A stretch of 64,000 bases of DNA from Betaproteobacteria bacterium (GTDB taxonomy: Bacteria; Pseudomonadota; Gammaproteobacteria; Burkholderiales; Rhodocyclaceae): contig JADJBM010000003.1 of assembly GCA_016703785.1 (NCBI GenBank), forward strand, positions 62,001-126,000, given 5' to 3'. Shown piece after piece: positions 40,951 to 50,253 of the stretch. The translations under genes were made by a program, and so were the position numbers. Under the pieces are notes generated by a model that had not been told where the DNA came from, did not search any database, and saw nothing but the letters and a program-made list of their open reading frames with translations. The first letter of the stretch is position 1. The number at the start of each line of letters is the position of its first letter.

Positions 40951-42519
40951 TCACAGCTTCCTGCTGAGGTGAATGACGAACTTCAGTTGCGCGGCTGCCT
41001 GCTCGGTCTCGCTCGAGCTCTTGAGTGATTTGCCCGATTCCACGTCGAAGGGCATGCGTTGAATGGCGACCTTCAGGGAGGGGTCCTTGCGCAGGGCCTC
41101 GGCGAAGGCATTGACCGTTCCCAACTGGCCGCGCTGGTCGGCAGCCATCGATGCCGGCAACAGGCCGTGAACGATGGCGATCTCGTTCATCGCGTTGCCG
41201 GAAGCCGGCGGCACCGGCGAGGAGGGCGCGGCAGGAGATGCCTGGCGCGGATCGGACTGGGTCTTCAGCCCTTCGTCCGGATTGGCGCTGAGTTGCCACT
41301 GGATGCGCTCGATATCGATGACCGGGGTGGCTTCCAGCGCATGGCTGATGAGGAGGTAGAGCGGCTCGACCCGGGTGCTGCGTTTTTCCAGGTCGTCGAA
41401 GCGGTTGATGACTGCACGCAAATTGTCCGTGCTGGTGGGCATCGGCGGGAAGGTTTCCTGGATGGCCTGGTATTTCCGCATGTCCGCTTCGGCCTGCTGC
41501 AGAAGTCCGTCGGTAGCGGAACGGGATTCCATGATGCCCACCATCTCGCGCCCGGCGATAAGCAGGCAGCCGAGCAAGGCGAGCGCGCCGCCTTTGAGCA
41601 GCCAGGACCGAATCTGCCAGAGGCGGTAGAAGCGGCGTTCCGGCGGCGGGGCCAATTGCACGCCGGGTGGGTTCTGCGCCAGCAGATGGAGATGGAGCGA
41701 TTCGCAGCGGGAATCCTGCGGCAGGGTCTTCAGCTTGAAAGCCTTGCAGGCAGCGTGCAGGTCGATGAGCGTGACCTGCAGTTCCTCCATGTTCTTGCAG
41801 TACTCCAGGAAGGTGCCGGTCTGTGCCGGATGCACGAGGGCGATGACGGGTAGGGGAACGCCCCGTGCAAGCAGGCGCTGGCCGAGAAGGTACTGATGGA
41901 TTTTTGCTGCTTCGGCAGCGCAGCTTGCGGCGATTTCGGCGGTGCCGGTGGCCGTCATCATGGTCAGGCGGCTGAATTTGAGCTGCCCGTTCTCGAAGAA
42001 GCTTTGCCGGATGCCGCCGCGCGTGATGGTGACGAGCAGGCAGCGCTCGCGCGCGGGCGAGAGCTTGGCGAGCAGGGCGGTGCCGAGCAGGGGCAGGGAA
42101 TAGATGCCTGCCAGCTGGACTTCGGCAGTGCGCAAGGCGGCGAGCCAGGGTTCGAAAGTCTGCGGGCGCGTCAGGGCGGTCAGCAGGAATTTTTCGTCGC
42201 GGCGGCCGGTTTTCTCGCGGCCGTACGACAGGGCCGCCGCCAGCGGCGAGCCGAAGAAGTACTGGCCCAGCTTGCGCGTCAGCAAGGCGTTGCGGTCGGC
42301 GCCCTGCGTATAGGGAAGCGTCTCGACCTGAAAGCCCTCTTCCGAGACATCGGCGAGCATGTGGAAAATGCTGCCGCGGTGTCGGGCAAGATATTCCGAG
42401 AAGGCGGCCACGCCTGCCTCGTCGTGCGGGAATTGCCCCTCTTCGCGCAGCGTGCCGCCGTGCCACAGCGAAGCGCTGAGGCGGTCGATATCCAGGTAGA
42501 GCAGGCGTTGCTGTGGCAT
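40951..42519 (-). CDS. MshI-like protein: PilM-like actin-fold domain fused to PilN
   Basis: The 522-residue protein has a cytoplasmic N-terminal half (about 1-310) with PilM/GspL-like strands (RLLYLDIDRLSASLW, RCLLVTITRGGIRQSFF). A membrane helix near 330-350 (LLKGGALALLGCLLIAG) and a periplasmic coiled and beta domain follow as in PilN. This merges PilM and PilN functions, as in GspL-type and MshI proteins. Its start overlaps the MshG stop by one base (TGATG). It would link the MshE ATPase and MshG to the periplasmic alignment complex. Confidence 0.78.
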   Translation of the reverse strand: MPQQRLLYLDIDRLSASLWHGGTLREEGQFPHDEAGVAAFSEYLARHRGSIFHMLADVSEEGFQVETLPYTQGADRNALLTRKLGQYFFGSPLAAALSYGREKTGRRDEKFLLTALTRPQTFEPWLAALRTAEVQLAGIYSLPLLGTALLAKLSPARERCLLVTITRGGIRQSFFENGQLKFSRLTMMTATGTAEIAASCAAEAAKIHQYLLGQRLLARGVPLPVIALVHPAQTGTFLEYCKNMEELQVTLIDLHAACKAFKLKTLPQDSRCESLHLHLLAQNPPGVQLAPPPERRFYRLWQIRSWLLKGGALALLGCLLIAGREMVGIMESRSATDGLLQQAEADMRKYQAIQETFPPMPTSTDNLRAVINRFDDLEKRSTRVEPLYLLISHALEATPVIDIERIQWQLSANPDEGLKTQSDPRQASPAAPSSPVPPASGNAMNEIAIVHGLLPASMAADQRGQLGTVNAFAEALRKDPSLKVAIQRMPFDVESGKSLKSSSETEQAAAQLKFVIHLSRKL

Positions 42520-43721
42520 CAGATCTTCAGTTTGGTGATGACGTCGTATATCGGGCCGAGCACCGAGAGCATGACCCAGCCGAGGATGGTGCCGAGGATG
42601 AGCGTCATCGCCGGCTCGATCATGGCCTGGACCTTCTCGATGGATTCCTTGACGTCGCGATTGTAGAAGTAGGCGACGTTGAGGAGCGCGGTGTCGAGCG
42701 CGCCGGTGTTCTCGCCCACGCGCAGCATGCGGATGACCAGGGGCGGGAAGAGGCCGATGCTCTGGAAGGCCACCGTGACATTCTGGCCTTCTCCGATCAG
42801 CTGGCCGGCGCGCTTGAGGCCATCCTGGATGACGACGTTGCCGACGACGTCTTCGGTTGAACGGATCGAGTCGATGATGGCGATGCCCGAGGCGTACATC
42901 ATGGCGAAGACGCTGGCGAAGCGGGACAGGATGATCTTGCGCAGAATGGGGCCGACTACGGGCAGTGCCAGCTTGAACTCGTCGAAGCGGTGTCGGAAAG
43001 CCGGATTGGTATCGACCGCCACCTTGACGGCAAGGGCGACGAGGAGCGGAACCGCCAGGATGAGATACCAGAACTGCTGGACGATCGCCGAGGTGGCGAG
43101 CAGTACCCGCGTCTGCGTCGGCATGTCCTGCCCCATGTTCTTGATGAAGCCGGCCATCTGCGGTACCAGGTAGACCATGAGGAAGAAGGTGACGCCCAGG
43201 ACGATGGTGCCGACGAAGGCCGGGTACATGAACAGCTTCTTGGTATGGGAGGCCAGTTCGTCCTCCCATTTAAGGGATTCGCTGAGGCTCTTCAGCACGG
43301 CCGGCAGGTTTCCGGTGTTCTCGCCGGCCAGGATCAGGCTGCTGAAGACCTTGTCGAAGACCTTCGGATGCTCGGTCATCGCCTGCGAGAGCGTGCGGCC
43401 GCCCTCGATGGATTCGATCATGCTGGTGATCACCTCGCGAAAGCGCGGGTGGTAGATGCTGTCGCGCAGGTCGGTCAGGCTTTCCAGGATCGGCACGCCG
43501 GCGCGCGTGAGCTGCTCCATATGGAAGCAGAAGTTGATCAGCTCGGGCTTGGGGATCTTGCCGCCGCGGAAGAGGCCGCCCTGACGGACTTCGTTGCCGT
43601 TGATGAAGTCGAGATCCATGCGCTTGAGGCGCATTTCGAGGTCGATCAGGTTGATGGCGTCGAGCTGGCCCTGCACGACGCGGCCGCCTTCGTTCATGGC
43701 TTTGTAGGTGAAGAGCGACAC
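42519..43721 (-). CDS. mshG: type II secretion F family inner membrane platform protein MshG
   Basis: The 400-residue protein is a GspF/PilC family member with two repeated domains, each with conserved segments (PELINFCFHMEQLTRAGVPILE, here FHMEQLTRAGVPI; and FASVFAMMYASGIAIIDS). Three membrane helices are expected. It anchors the pilus ATPase at the inner membrane. It starts at a GTG right after mshE. Confidence 0.92.
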   Translation of the reverse strand: MSLFTYKAMNEGGRVVQGQLDAINLIDLEMRLKRMDLDFINGNEVRQGGLFRGGKIPKPELINFCFHMEQLTRAGVPILESLTDLRDSIYHPRFREVITSMIESIEGGRTLSQAMTEHPKVFDKVFSSLILAGENTGNLPAVLKSLSESLKWEDELASHTKKLFMYPAFVGTIVLGVTFFLMVYLVPQMAGFIKNMGQDMPTQTRVLLATSAIVQQFWYLILAVPLLVALAVKVAVDTNPAFRHRFDEFKLALPVVGPILRKIILSRFASVFAMMYASGIAIIDSIRSTEDVVGNVVIQDGLKRAGQLIGEGQNVTVAFQSIGLFPPLVIRMLRVGENTGALDTALLNVAYFYNRDVKESIEKVQAMIEPAMTLILGTILGWVMLSVLGPIYDVITKLKI

Positions 43722-43722
43722 G

Positions 43723-45435
43723 CTACATCCGCTCCGTCAGATCCACCACCCGGCCGACTTCCTCCAGCGAGGTGGAGCCTTCGCGCACCCGCCGCAGGCC
43801 GTCTTCCGCCAGCGTGCGGAACCCCTTGGCGAGGGCCATCTGCTTGATGTCGCGCATGGTGGCCCGCCGCGCGATCAACTCGTCGAGATCGGCGTCCATG
43901 CGCAGCAGTTCCATGATGGCCTGGCGGCCGCGGTAACCCTGGTATTCGCAGTGCTCGCAGCCGCTGGCGCGATACAGCGTGGGCGGCGGCGCGTCGTCGG
44001 CCAGCCCGAGGAGGCGGGTTTCGTGCGGTTCGGGCCGGTAGGGTTTCTTGCAGTGCGGGCAGAGCTTGCGCACCAGGCGCTGGGCGATGACGCCGATGAT
44101 GTTGCCGGCCATGATGTCGGGCAGGACGCCGATGTCGAGCAGGCGCGGCACGACGCCGATGGCCGAGTTGGTGTGCAGGGTGGAATACACCTGGTGGCCG
44201 GTCATGGCAGCACGGAAAGCCATTTCGGCAGTATCCGCATCGCGGATCTCGCCGACGAGAATGACGTCCGGATCCTGGCGCATCATCGAGCGCACGCCGT
44301 TGGCGAAGTCCAGCTTGGCGGCCTCCGCTACGGAGGTTTGGCGGATCATCGACATCGGGTATTCGACCGGATCCTCCAGGGTCATGATGTTGATGCCTTC
44401 CTCGTTGATGTGGTTGAGCACCGAGTAGAGCGTGGTGGTCTTGCCGCTGCCGGTCGGGCCGGTGACGAGGAGGATGCCTTCCGGCCGGGCGATCATCAGC
44501 TTGAGCTGGTCGAGCTGGATGTCGTCGAGGCCGACACGGTCGAGGGGCACGATGCCTTTTTGCCGGTCGAGTATGCGCAGCACGATGTTTTCGCCGTGGA
44601 TGGTCGGCTGGGCCGAGACACGAAAATCCACCAGCCGGCCGCTGATGTTGAGCGAAATGCGGCCATCCTGCGGCGCGCGGGTCTCGGCGATGTTCATGTT
44701 GCTGATCACCTTGACGCGCACCGCCATGGCGGGCCAGTAGGACTTGTGCAGCGCCCTGATCTGACGCAGCAGGCCGTCGATTCGGTAGCGGATTCGCAGG
44801 AAGTTCTGTTCCGGCTCGAAGTGCACATCCGATGCGTCGCGCTTGACGGAGTCGGTGAGGATGGCGTCGATGAGGCGTACCACCGGCTGGCTGTACTCGT
44901 CGCTGGAGGCGGCAAGGCTGCGCCAGTCGATTTCCCCGGTCTCGATCTCGTGCAGGATGCCGTCGATCGACAGTTCGTGCCCGTAATACTGATCGATGGC
45001 GCGGGCGATTTCCGATTCGCCCGCCAGCACTGTGTCGATCTGCAGGTCGTCATGCGTGAGAGAACGCAGCTTGTCCAGCGCGACGATGTCGTTGACGTCG
45101 GCAATCGCCACCGTCATGTGATGCTTGGCGCGGTCGTAGTCCAGTGGCAGCAGGCGGTGTCGCTTGGCGAGTTCCTGCGGCACGAGGCGCAGCGCCGATG
45201 GGTCGATGATGGCGTGCGAGAGGTCGATGCTTTTCTTGCCGAGGCTCTCGCCCAGCGCATCGCGCAGCGTTGCCTCGGATATGAAACCCAGGCTGACCAG
45301 CAACTTGCCGACCGGCTGGTTGGATTTCATCTGCTCCAGCAGCGCAATGCGCAGCTGGTCCTCGCTGATGACCCCCTGCGCGATCAGGATCTGGCCGAGC
45401 GGCCGTCGATGCGGTGCGGGCGAATTCATCTCCAT
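43723..45435 (-). CDS. mshE: pilus assembly ATPase MshE (GspE/PulE) with N-terminal MshEN domain
   Basis: The 570-residue ATPase has an N-terminal domain (about 10-120) with two tandem MshEN-like segments (PLGQILIAQGVISEDQL... and PVGKLLVSLGFISEATL...), the type that binds c-di-GMP in Vibrio cholerae MshE. The RecA-like core has Walker A GPTGSGKT (326-333), the Asp/His boxes and Walker B VILVGE (391-396), plus CPHC and CEHC zinc ligands. It powers pilus extension. The link to c-di-GMP is by homology; the first motif has Pro where Arg is common. Confidence 0.92.
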   Translation of the reverse strand: MEMNSPAPHRRPLGQILIAQGVISEDQLRIALLEQMKSNQPVGKLLVSLGFISEATLRDALGESLGKKSIDLSHAIIDPSALRLVPQELAKRHRLLPLDYDRAKHHMTVAIADVNDIVALDKLRSLTHDDLQIDTVLAGESEIARAIDQYYGHELSIDGILHEIETGEIDWRSLAASSDEYSQPVVRLIDAILTDSVKRDASDVHFEPEQNFLRIRYRIDGLLRQIRALHKSYWPAMAVRVKVISNMNIAETRAPQDGRISLNISGRLVDFRVSAQPTIHGENIVLRILDRQKGIVPLDRVGLDDIQLDQLKLMIARPEGILLVTGPTGSGKTTTLYSVLNHINEEGINIMTLEDPVEYPMSMIRQTSVAEAAKLDFANGVRSMMRQDPDVILVGEIRDADTAEMAFRAAMTGHQVYSTLHTNSAIGVVPRLLDIGVLPDIMAGNIIGVIAQRLVRKLCPHCKKPYRPEPHETRLLGLADDAPPPTLYRASGCEHCEYQGYRGRQAIMELLRMDADLDELIARRATMRDIKQMALAKGFRTLAEDGLRRVREGSTSLEEVGRVVDLTERM

Positions 45436-45456
45436 GGCGCCGGTGCGGGCGCAGAG

Positions 45457-46746
45457 TTATTTTTGCAGGTCGCTGACGCGGCCAGCGACCTGGTTTCTGT
45501 CGAAGGCAGCAGGGCGTTGGGTAGCCGCAGCAAGCGCCCCCTGATAATACTGCAACGCCAGCTTGGATTGGCGCAATTGATCCAGGCTGACCGCCAGATT
45601 GAACTGGTAGTCCGGGTTCTCGCTGTCGCCAGTGTATGCGCGGAAGTAGGCTTGCTGGGCATCATTCCAGCGGCCTTGCTGGGCATAGAGGTTGCCCAGC
45701 GTGAAGTTCAGAGAGGGGGATTCCGGTTGGCCGGCCAACAGGTTCTTCAGCCGGCTCTCGGATAGGATCGGGTCGACCTGGCCCTTCAGGCCGATCAGGC
45801 CAGCTTGCGCCGCAGGGTCCTTGGGGTCGGCCTCGAGAACGCGAAAGTACAAGTTCTCCGCCGCCTCGAATTGCCCTTGGCGCAGGCTGATGGCGGCAAG
45901 GCCGTGCAAGGCGTCGATGTTCTTCGGCTCATTTTTCAGAACCTGCTGGTAGTCGCGCTGGGCTGTGGCGAAATCGCCTGACTGGAATGCCGTGTAGGCG
46001 CTGGCGATCTGCGGATTCAATTTCAGCCGCGATGTGGTGATGCGAATCGGGCTTTCGGGTTCGGCGGCCTGCGGCGCCGGCGCCTGCGCAATGGTGCGTG
46101 AAGGCCTCGCACTGGCGGGCTGGCCGGCAGAAGTCGGCACCCCAGAAGCAGAGGCAGGCACGGGTGCCGGCTGAACGTCGGCTGCCTTTTCTACGGGCGG
46201 AGCAGCAGTTGCGGATTCCGCCGGCGCAGTCGGGGCGGGTGCAGCGGGCGAACCCGTGGCCAGGGGGGCTGAGGCAATGGGCGCGGCCGCCATCGGTGCG
46301 GTGCGGGCGGTGGCCGGAGAAGGTCCGATTCCGCCCTTGGGCTGCATCTGCCACCAGAACCAGCCACCGATGCCTGTTGCGGCCAGAACCGCGGACAGTC
46401 CGCCGACGATCAGAAGGTTGCTGTTCCGGGCGGGCTGCTTGGACTCGAAAACATTCTGCGCAACGGCCCGATCGCGCATCTGGTCGTCCTTCTCTTGCCG
46501 GATAGGCTGCTGCGGAAGCGGCGTTGCGGAAGGTGCCGGTTCAGGCTTCGCAGCAGATGGCGTATGGAATTCGTGGTCGAGCAGTTCGAGACGGGAGGGC
46601 AGTTCGGGCAAGCCGCGCGAGTCGCCGGCAGGTTTGGCCGTCGCTTCGTTAGTCGGCGGGTTATCGCGCGGTTCGATTTTGGCCGCTGCCTCGGACAGGC
46701 GCTTGGCCTCTTCGGCCTTCTTCAGCGCGTCCATGAGCAGGCTCAC
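45457..46746 (-). CDS. TPR-containing pilus biogenesis protein (MshN-like)
   Basis: The 429-residue protein has a cytoplasmic N-terminus (MDALKKAEEAKRLSEAA), one membrane helix (LLIVGGLSAVLAATGIGGWFWW, near 109-131), a Pro/Ala-rich periplasmic linker and a C-terminal block of TPR repeats (about 255-420). This matches MshN of MSHA systems. It starts with a GTG that overlaps the mshL stop by 4 nt (GTGA); an ATG four codons in is possible. Confidence 0.8.
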   Translation of the reverse strand: MSLLMDALKKAEEAKRLSEAAAKIEPRDNPPTNEATAKPAGDSRGLPELPSRLELLDHEFHTPSAAKPEPAPSATPLPQQPIRQEKDDQMRDRAVAQNVFESKQPARNSNLLIVGGLSAVLAATGIGGWFWWQMQPKGGIGPSPATARTAPMAAAPIASAPLATGSPAAPAPTAPAESATAAPPVEKAADVQPAPVPASASGVPTSAGQPASARPSRTIAQAPAPQAAEPESPIRITTSRLKLNPQIASAYTAFQSGDFATAQRDYQQVLKNEPKNIDALHGLAAISLRQGQFEAAENLYFRVLEADPKDPAAQAGLIGLKGQVDPILSESRLKNLLAGQPESPSLNFTLGNLYAQQGRWNDAQQAYFRAYTGDSENPDYQFNLAVSLDQLRQSKLALQYYQGALAAATQRPAAFDRNQVAGRVSDLQK

Positions 46747-48584
46747 TGCGGGGCGCCTCCAATGTTCAGTTCGGGCACGGGTGGCAAGCCACCCTTGTCC
46801 TGGAAGAAATCGCCGCGCGGCAGCTGGTCACGGAAGCTGCTGTAGTTGCCCTGGATGCTGGCGTCCCGGACTACGGTCGGCCGCAGGAAGATCACGAGTT
46901 CCGTTTTCGTAGTGGTGTCGTTGCGGTGCGTGAAGAAGTTGCCGAAGAAGGGGATCTTGGAGATGCCCGGCACCGCATCGTCGGTGTTGTTCAGCTGATC
47001 CTGCATCAGTCCGCCCAGCACGGCAATGTCGCCGTCATTGACGCTCATCAGCGATTCCATCTCCCGCGTCTGGATTTCCGGCACCAGATTGGGGATGGAC
47101 GCCGGCAGGATGGGATTCGGATCGCGCTTGGTGCCGATGATGCGCGAGATGGTCGGCCGTACGTTGAGCAGCACGGAGTTGCTCTCGCTGATCTGCGGCG
47201 TGACGCTCATCACCAGGCCGATTGAGACCGACTGCGGCGTGGTGGTCACGTTGGTGAGGGTGCTTGACTGGCTTTGGCTGGTGTCGGACTTGACCAGGAA
47301 ATAGACGTAATTGTCGACCACCTTGAGGATGGCCGTCTGGTTGTTGAGCACGGAGAGCTTCGGGCTGGACAGGACTTTGAGCGTGCCGAAGGTTTCCAGC
47401 AGCTTGATCGCAGCAAGGAAATCACCGCGGCTGAATGCCAGGGAGAACAGGGTGTTGGCGACCGCCGAGGGAAGCGTCGAAGTGATTGCCGTAGCTTCCA
47501 GATCGCCCGTGAGAGGGTTGATCCTCAGGGTGCGCGTCGTGCCGCCTTGACCGGCGGCACGCGAGGCGGCGCCTTGATTGAAATAGGCCCAGTCGATGCC
47601 CTGCTGGTAGTTCTGGTTCAGGCGCACTTCGACAATGGTTGCTTCGATCAGCACTTGGCGTCGCGCCGAGGACAGCACCTTGTCGAGGAATTCCTGGATC
47701 TTCTCGTGCTGTCGCTCCGTGGCACGCGCCAGAAGAATACCGGTCTCGCGGTTGACCATCACCGAAGCAGCCTGCAGGGTTTCGTACTCCTTGCCGGCTT
47801 GCAATTGCGGGACGACGGGTTGCACCGGAGGAGGCGTCGCGCCAGCGCCTGGCTGGCCGGCAGGCGCGGCCGTCGCGCTGGCCTGCTCCTGCGAGTCGGC
47901 AACGCGGCGTTTGACGATGATTTCCTTGTCCGTCTCACGCAGGATGTCCTTGATGTTCTGTTCCAAGGTTTCCCAGAAGCGGTTCTTGGCGACGTTATCC
48001 ACCTTGGTCGATGAAACGTTGCCGCTGGTGCCGCCCGCCGCGGCACCAGCGCCACCCGCGCCGGCGGCCGTCGGGCTGATGCTGGCGATCTGGGTGTTGA
48101 TGGCGACGTTGCCCGTGGTGTCGCGCGACATGTTGACGTAATCCACCTTGTATGTGCGCAAATACGGCGTATCCGGCATTACCACCAGATTGGGACCGTC
48201 GAGTTCGAAGCGCATGTCCACTTGCTTGGCGATGCGGTTCAGCAGTTGCGGCAGGGTCTGGTCGATGGCGTTCAGCGTTACGGTACCCGCGATGCCGGGG
48301 TGGATATCCACGTTCAGCTTGGCATCCCGTGCGAGGGCGAAGAGCAGTTCGTGGACGCGAACGTCCTTGACGACGACGCTGTACGTCTCGGTTTTGGCGA
48401 CCGGTTTGGGTTTGGGTAACGCGACCGACTGCTGCACCGGTTGCGGGATGTTCGACTTGGTGGGGGGCGGGGCGCCTTCAGCGCCGATATGTCCGGTCGA
48501 TGGCGGCTTCACCAGGGGTGCGGTGCACGCCGCCAGAAAAGTCGCACTCAGCAGGGATGCAATCGTCGTCGTTCTAGCTGTCAT
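46743..48584 (-). CDS. mshL: MSHA pilus secretin MshL
   Basis: The 613-residue outer membrane secretin is a lipoprotein (LAAC lipobox near residue 20). It has an N0/STN-type domain (VVKDVRVHELLFALARDAKLNVDIHPG, core VRVHELLFALARDAKLNVDI), an N1 domain and a C-terminal secretin barrel (VEVRLNQNYQQGIDWAYF, LVPEIQTREMESLMSVNDGDIAVLGGLMQD with core NDGDIAVLGGLMQD, VIFLRPTVV). It forms the pore through which the pilus leaves the cell. Confidence 0.93.
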   Translation of the reverse strand: MTARTTTIASLLSATFLAACTAPLVKPPSTGHIGAEGAPPPTKSNIPQPVQQSVALPKPKPVAKTETYSVVVKDVRVHELLFALARDAKLNVDIHPGIAGTVTLNAIDQTLPQLLNRIAKQVDMRFELDGPNLVVMPDTPYLRTYKVDYVNMSRDTTGNVAINTQIASISPTAAGAGGAGAAAGGTSGNVSSTKVDNVAKNRFWETLEQNIKDILRETDKEIIVKRRVADSQEQASATAAPAGQPGAGATPPPVQPVVPQLQAGKEYETLQAASVMVNRETGILLARATERQHEKIQEFLDKVLSSARRQVLIEATIVEVRLNQNYQQGIDWAYFNQGAASRAAGQGGTTRTLRINPLTGDLEATAITSTLPSAVANTLFSLAFSRGDFLAAIKLLETFGTLKVLSSPKLSVLNNQTAILKVVDNYVYFLVKSDTSQSQSSTLTNVTTTPQSVSIGLVMSVTPQISESNSVLLNVRPTISRIIGTKRDPNPILPASIPNLVPEIQTREMESLMSVNDGDIAVLGGLMQDQLNNTDDAVPGISKIPFFGNFFTHRNDTTTKTELVIFLRPTVVRDASIQGNYSSFRDQLPRGDFFQDKGGLPPVPELNIGGAPQ

Positions 48585-48629
48585 GGCGAGCCACGGGTTA
48601 GCGCCTCATTTCAGAGGTCGGGCGTTCTG

Positions 48630-48657
48630 AGCATAGCACATTAACATTATTTTGCAA
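48630..48657 (-). promoter_or_regulatory. mshL: candidate sigma-70 promoter of the mshL operon
   Basis: The minus strand reads TTGCAA (48657-48652), a 16-nt spacer and TATGCT (48635-48630), about 45 nt before the mshL start. The surrounding 119-nt gap is AT-rich, unlike the rest of the cluster. Confidence 0.55.
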
Positions 48658-48703
48658 CTGGCTGATTTAATTGTTCTATAAGTCTGGAAATTTTGTGGTT
48701 TTT

Positions 48704-50233
48704 TTAGTTTCTCAAGCGGCGGACCTGGCGAGGATAGGGGCCATAGGTCTTGAGGGCAGGCGGCAATTGCTGCAAAGCCTGGCTGGCTGAGGCGCGTGAA
48801 GGAAAATCCCCATAGATAACGCCTAGTCGATCTCCATTTTGCCTTTCGACTTTATACACCCGTATTGCATCGGGGTCAGTCAATCCGGAGGCGCCGGCAA
48901 TGAATCCCTCGACATGCCGGGCGCTACCGGCGTCCGTGCTCAGGAGCTGTATGAACCAGCGGCTGTCGTTCGTGGCATCGAGCCACTTGCGGGTCTCGTC
49001 AAGGCGTTTCCGAGTCAGTGGCCCCATGACGGGATCCTTTTGCCCTGATGGTCGTTGCGCAGAAACTTGATCTGGTGCCCTGGCTTTTTCGGCTGAATCG
49101 ATCGGACTGGCCGCAATGGGCGCGGCCGGTTGCTCTGGTACGGCAGCCGGGAGGGGAGTGATAGCGGTACTCGCTTCGCCGGATTCAGCGGGTGTCCGGT
49201 TCGCTTGGGTGGGTGGGCTCGATTCCAGGGCAGGGGCGGCAGGCGACGCAGGTGGCGCAGGTGGCGATGGTGGTTCTGGAGGTGGAAGAGGTGCAAGAGG
49301 TGCAGGCGAAGCCGCGGGCACTTCGGCAGCAGGGTGCTTGAACTGGAAATAGGCCAGGCCCGCGGCGACGAGCAGCGTGGCGGCGACGGCCCCGCCCAGC
49401 CAGAGTCCGTAGCGGGGGAAGGTGGAACTGCGGAATTCCGCGTCGCGTATTGCCGCATTGACATGGGTGGCGGTGATCTGATGAGTATTGCCTGCGAATG
49501 CGGCGAGCAGCGCCTTGTCACAAAGGATGTTGATGCGCCTCGTCAGGCCAAGCGATGCGCCGGTGATGCGCTTGAGCGCGGCTGCGGAGAATACGTCGGG
49601 CCCCTTGTAGCCGGCGGCGCGCATGCGAAAGCTGATGTATTGGGTGATATCCGAACGCACCAGCGGTTCGAGCGAGAAATTGTGCGTGATGCGTTCCTTG
49701 AGCTGGCGCATCTCGGTACGGCGGAGGATATCGTTCAACTCGGGCTGACCGAACAGGACGATCTGCAGCAGTTTGTGGCGGTTCGATTCGAGGTTGGAGA
49801 GCAGGCGGATTTCTTCCAGCGTCTCGGCCGGCATGGCATGTGCTTCGTCGATCAGGACCACGACCTGGCGGCCCTTTGCATAGAGATCGATGAGATGCTC
49901 TTGCAGGGCGCGCAGCACGGCGTTGACGCGGTTGGTGGCAAGATTGATCTGCAGTTCGTCTGCGAGCGCGAACAGTATTTCATCGCGCGAAAGTGAAGGA
50001 TTGGCCAGATGGATCGTCTCGACGTTCTGCGGCAGGCGTTCCATCAGGACACGGCACAGCATCGTCTTGCCGCTGCCGACTTCGCCGCTCACCTTGACGA
50101 TGCCCTCGTCGTGGGTGATGGCATAGAGCAGCGCTTCGAGCGTAGCACCGCGGTTGGCACCCTCGAAAAAGAAATCCGTATGGGGCGTGATGCGGAACGG
50201 CGCTTCGGTCAGGCCAAAATGTTCAAGGTACAT
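48704..50233 (-). CDS. mshM: ExeA/MshM-like AAA ATPase with C-terminal SPOR domain
   Basis: The 509-residue protein starts MYLEHFGLTEAPFRITPHTDFFF (start MYLEHFGLTEAPFRITPHTD) as in ExeA/MshM/GspA ATPases, with Walker A GEVGSGKT and Walker B VVLIDEAHAMP. A membrane helix (LWLGGAVAATLLVAAGLAYF, near 280) and a Pro-rich linker lead to a SPOR-like domain at the end (about 430-505), which binds peptidoglycan. It may help the secretin insert through the cell wall. It lies between the response regulator and mshL. Confidence 0.85.
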   Translation of the reverse strand: MYLEHFGLTEAPFRITPHTDFFFEGANRGATLEALLYAITHDEGIVKVSGEVGSGKTMLCRVLMERLPQNVETIHLANPSLSRDEILFALADELQINLATNRVNAVLRALQEHLIDLYAKGRQVVVLIDEAHAMPAETLEEIRLLSNLESNRHKLLQIVLFGQPELNDILRRTEMRQLKERITHNFSLEPLVRSDITQYISFRMRAAGYKGPDVFSAAALKRITGASLGLTRRINILCDKALLAAFAGNTHQITATHVNAAIRDAEFRSSTFPRYGLWLGGAVAATLLVAAGLAYFQFKHPAAEVPAASPAPLAPLPPPEPPSPPAPPASPAAPALESSPPTQANRTPAESGEASTAITPLPAAVPEQPAAPIAASPIDSAEKARAPDQVSAQRPSGQKDPVMGPLTRKRLDETRKWLDATNDSRWFIQLLSTDAGSARHVEGFIAGASGLTDPDAIRVYKVERQNGDRLGVIYGDFPSRASASQALQQLPPALKTYGPYPRQVRRLRN

Positions 50234-50253
50234 ATGCTGCGATCTCTTCCTTT

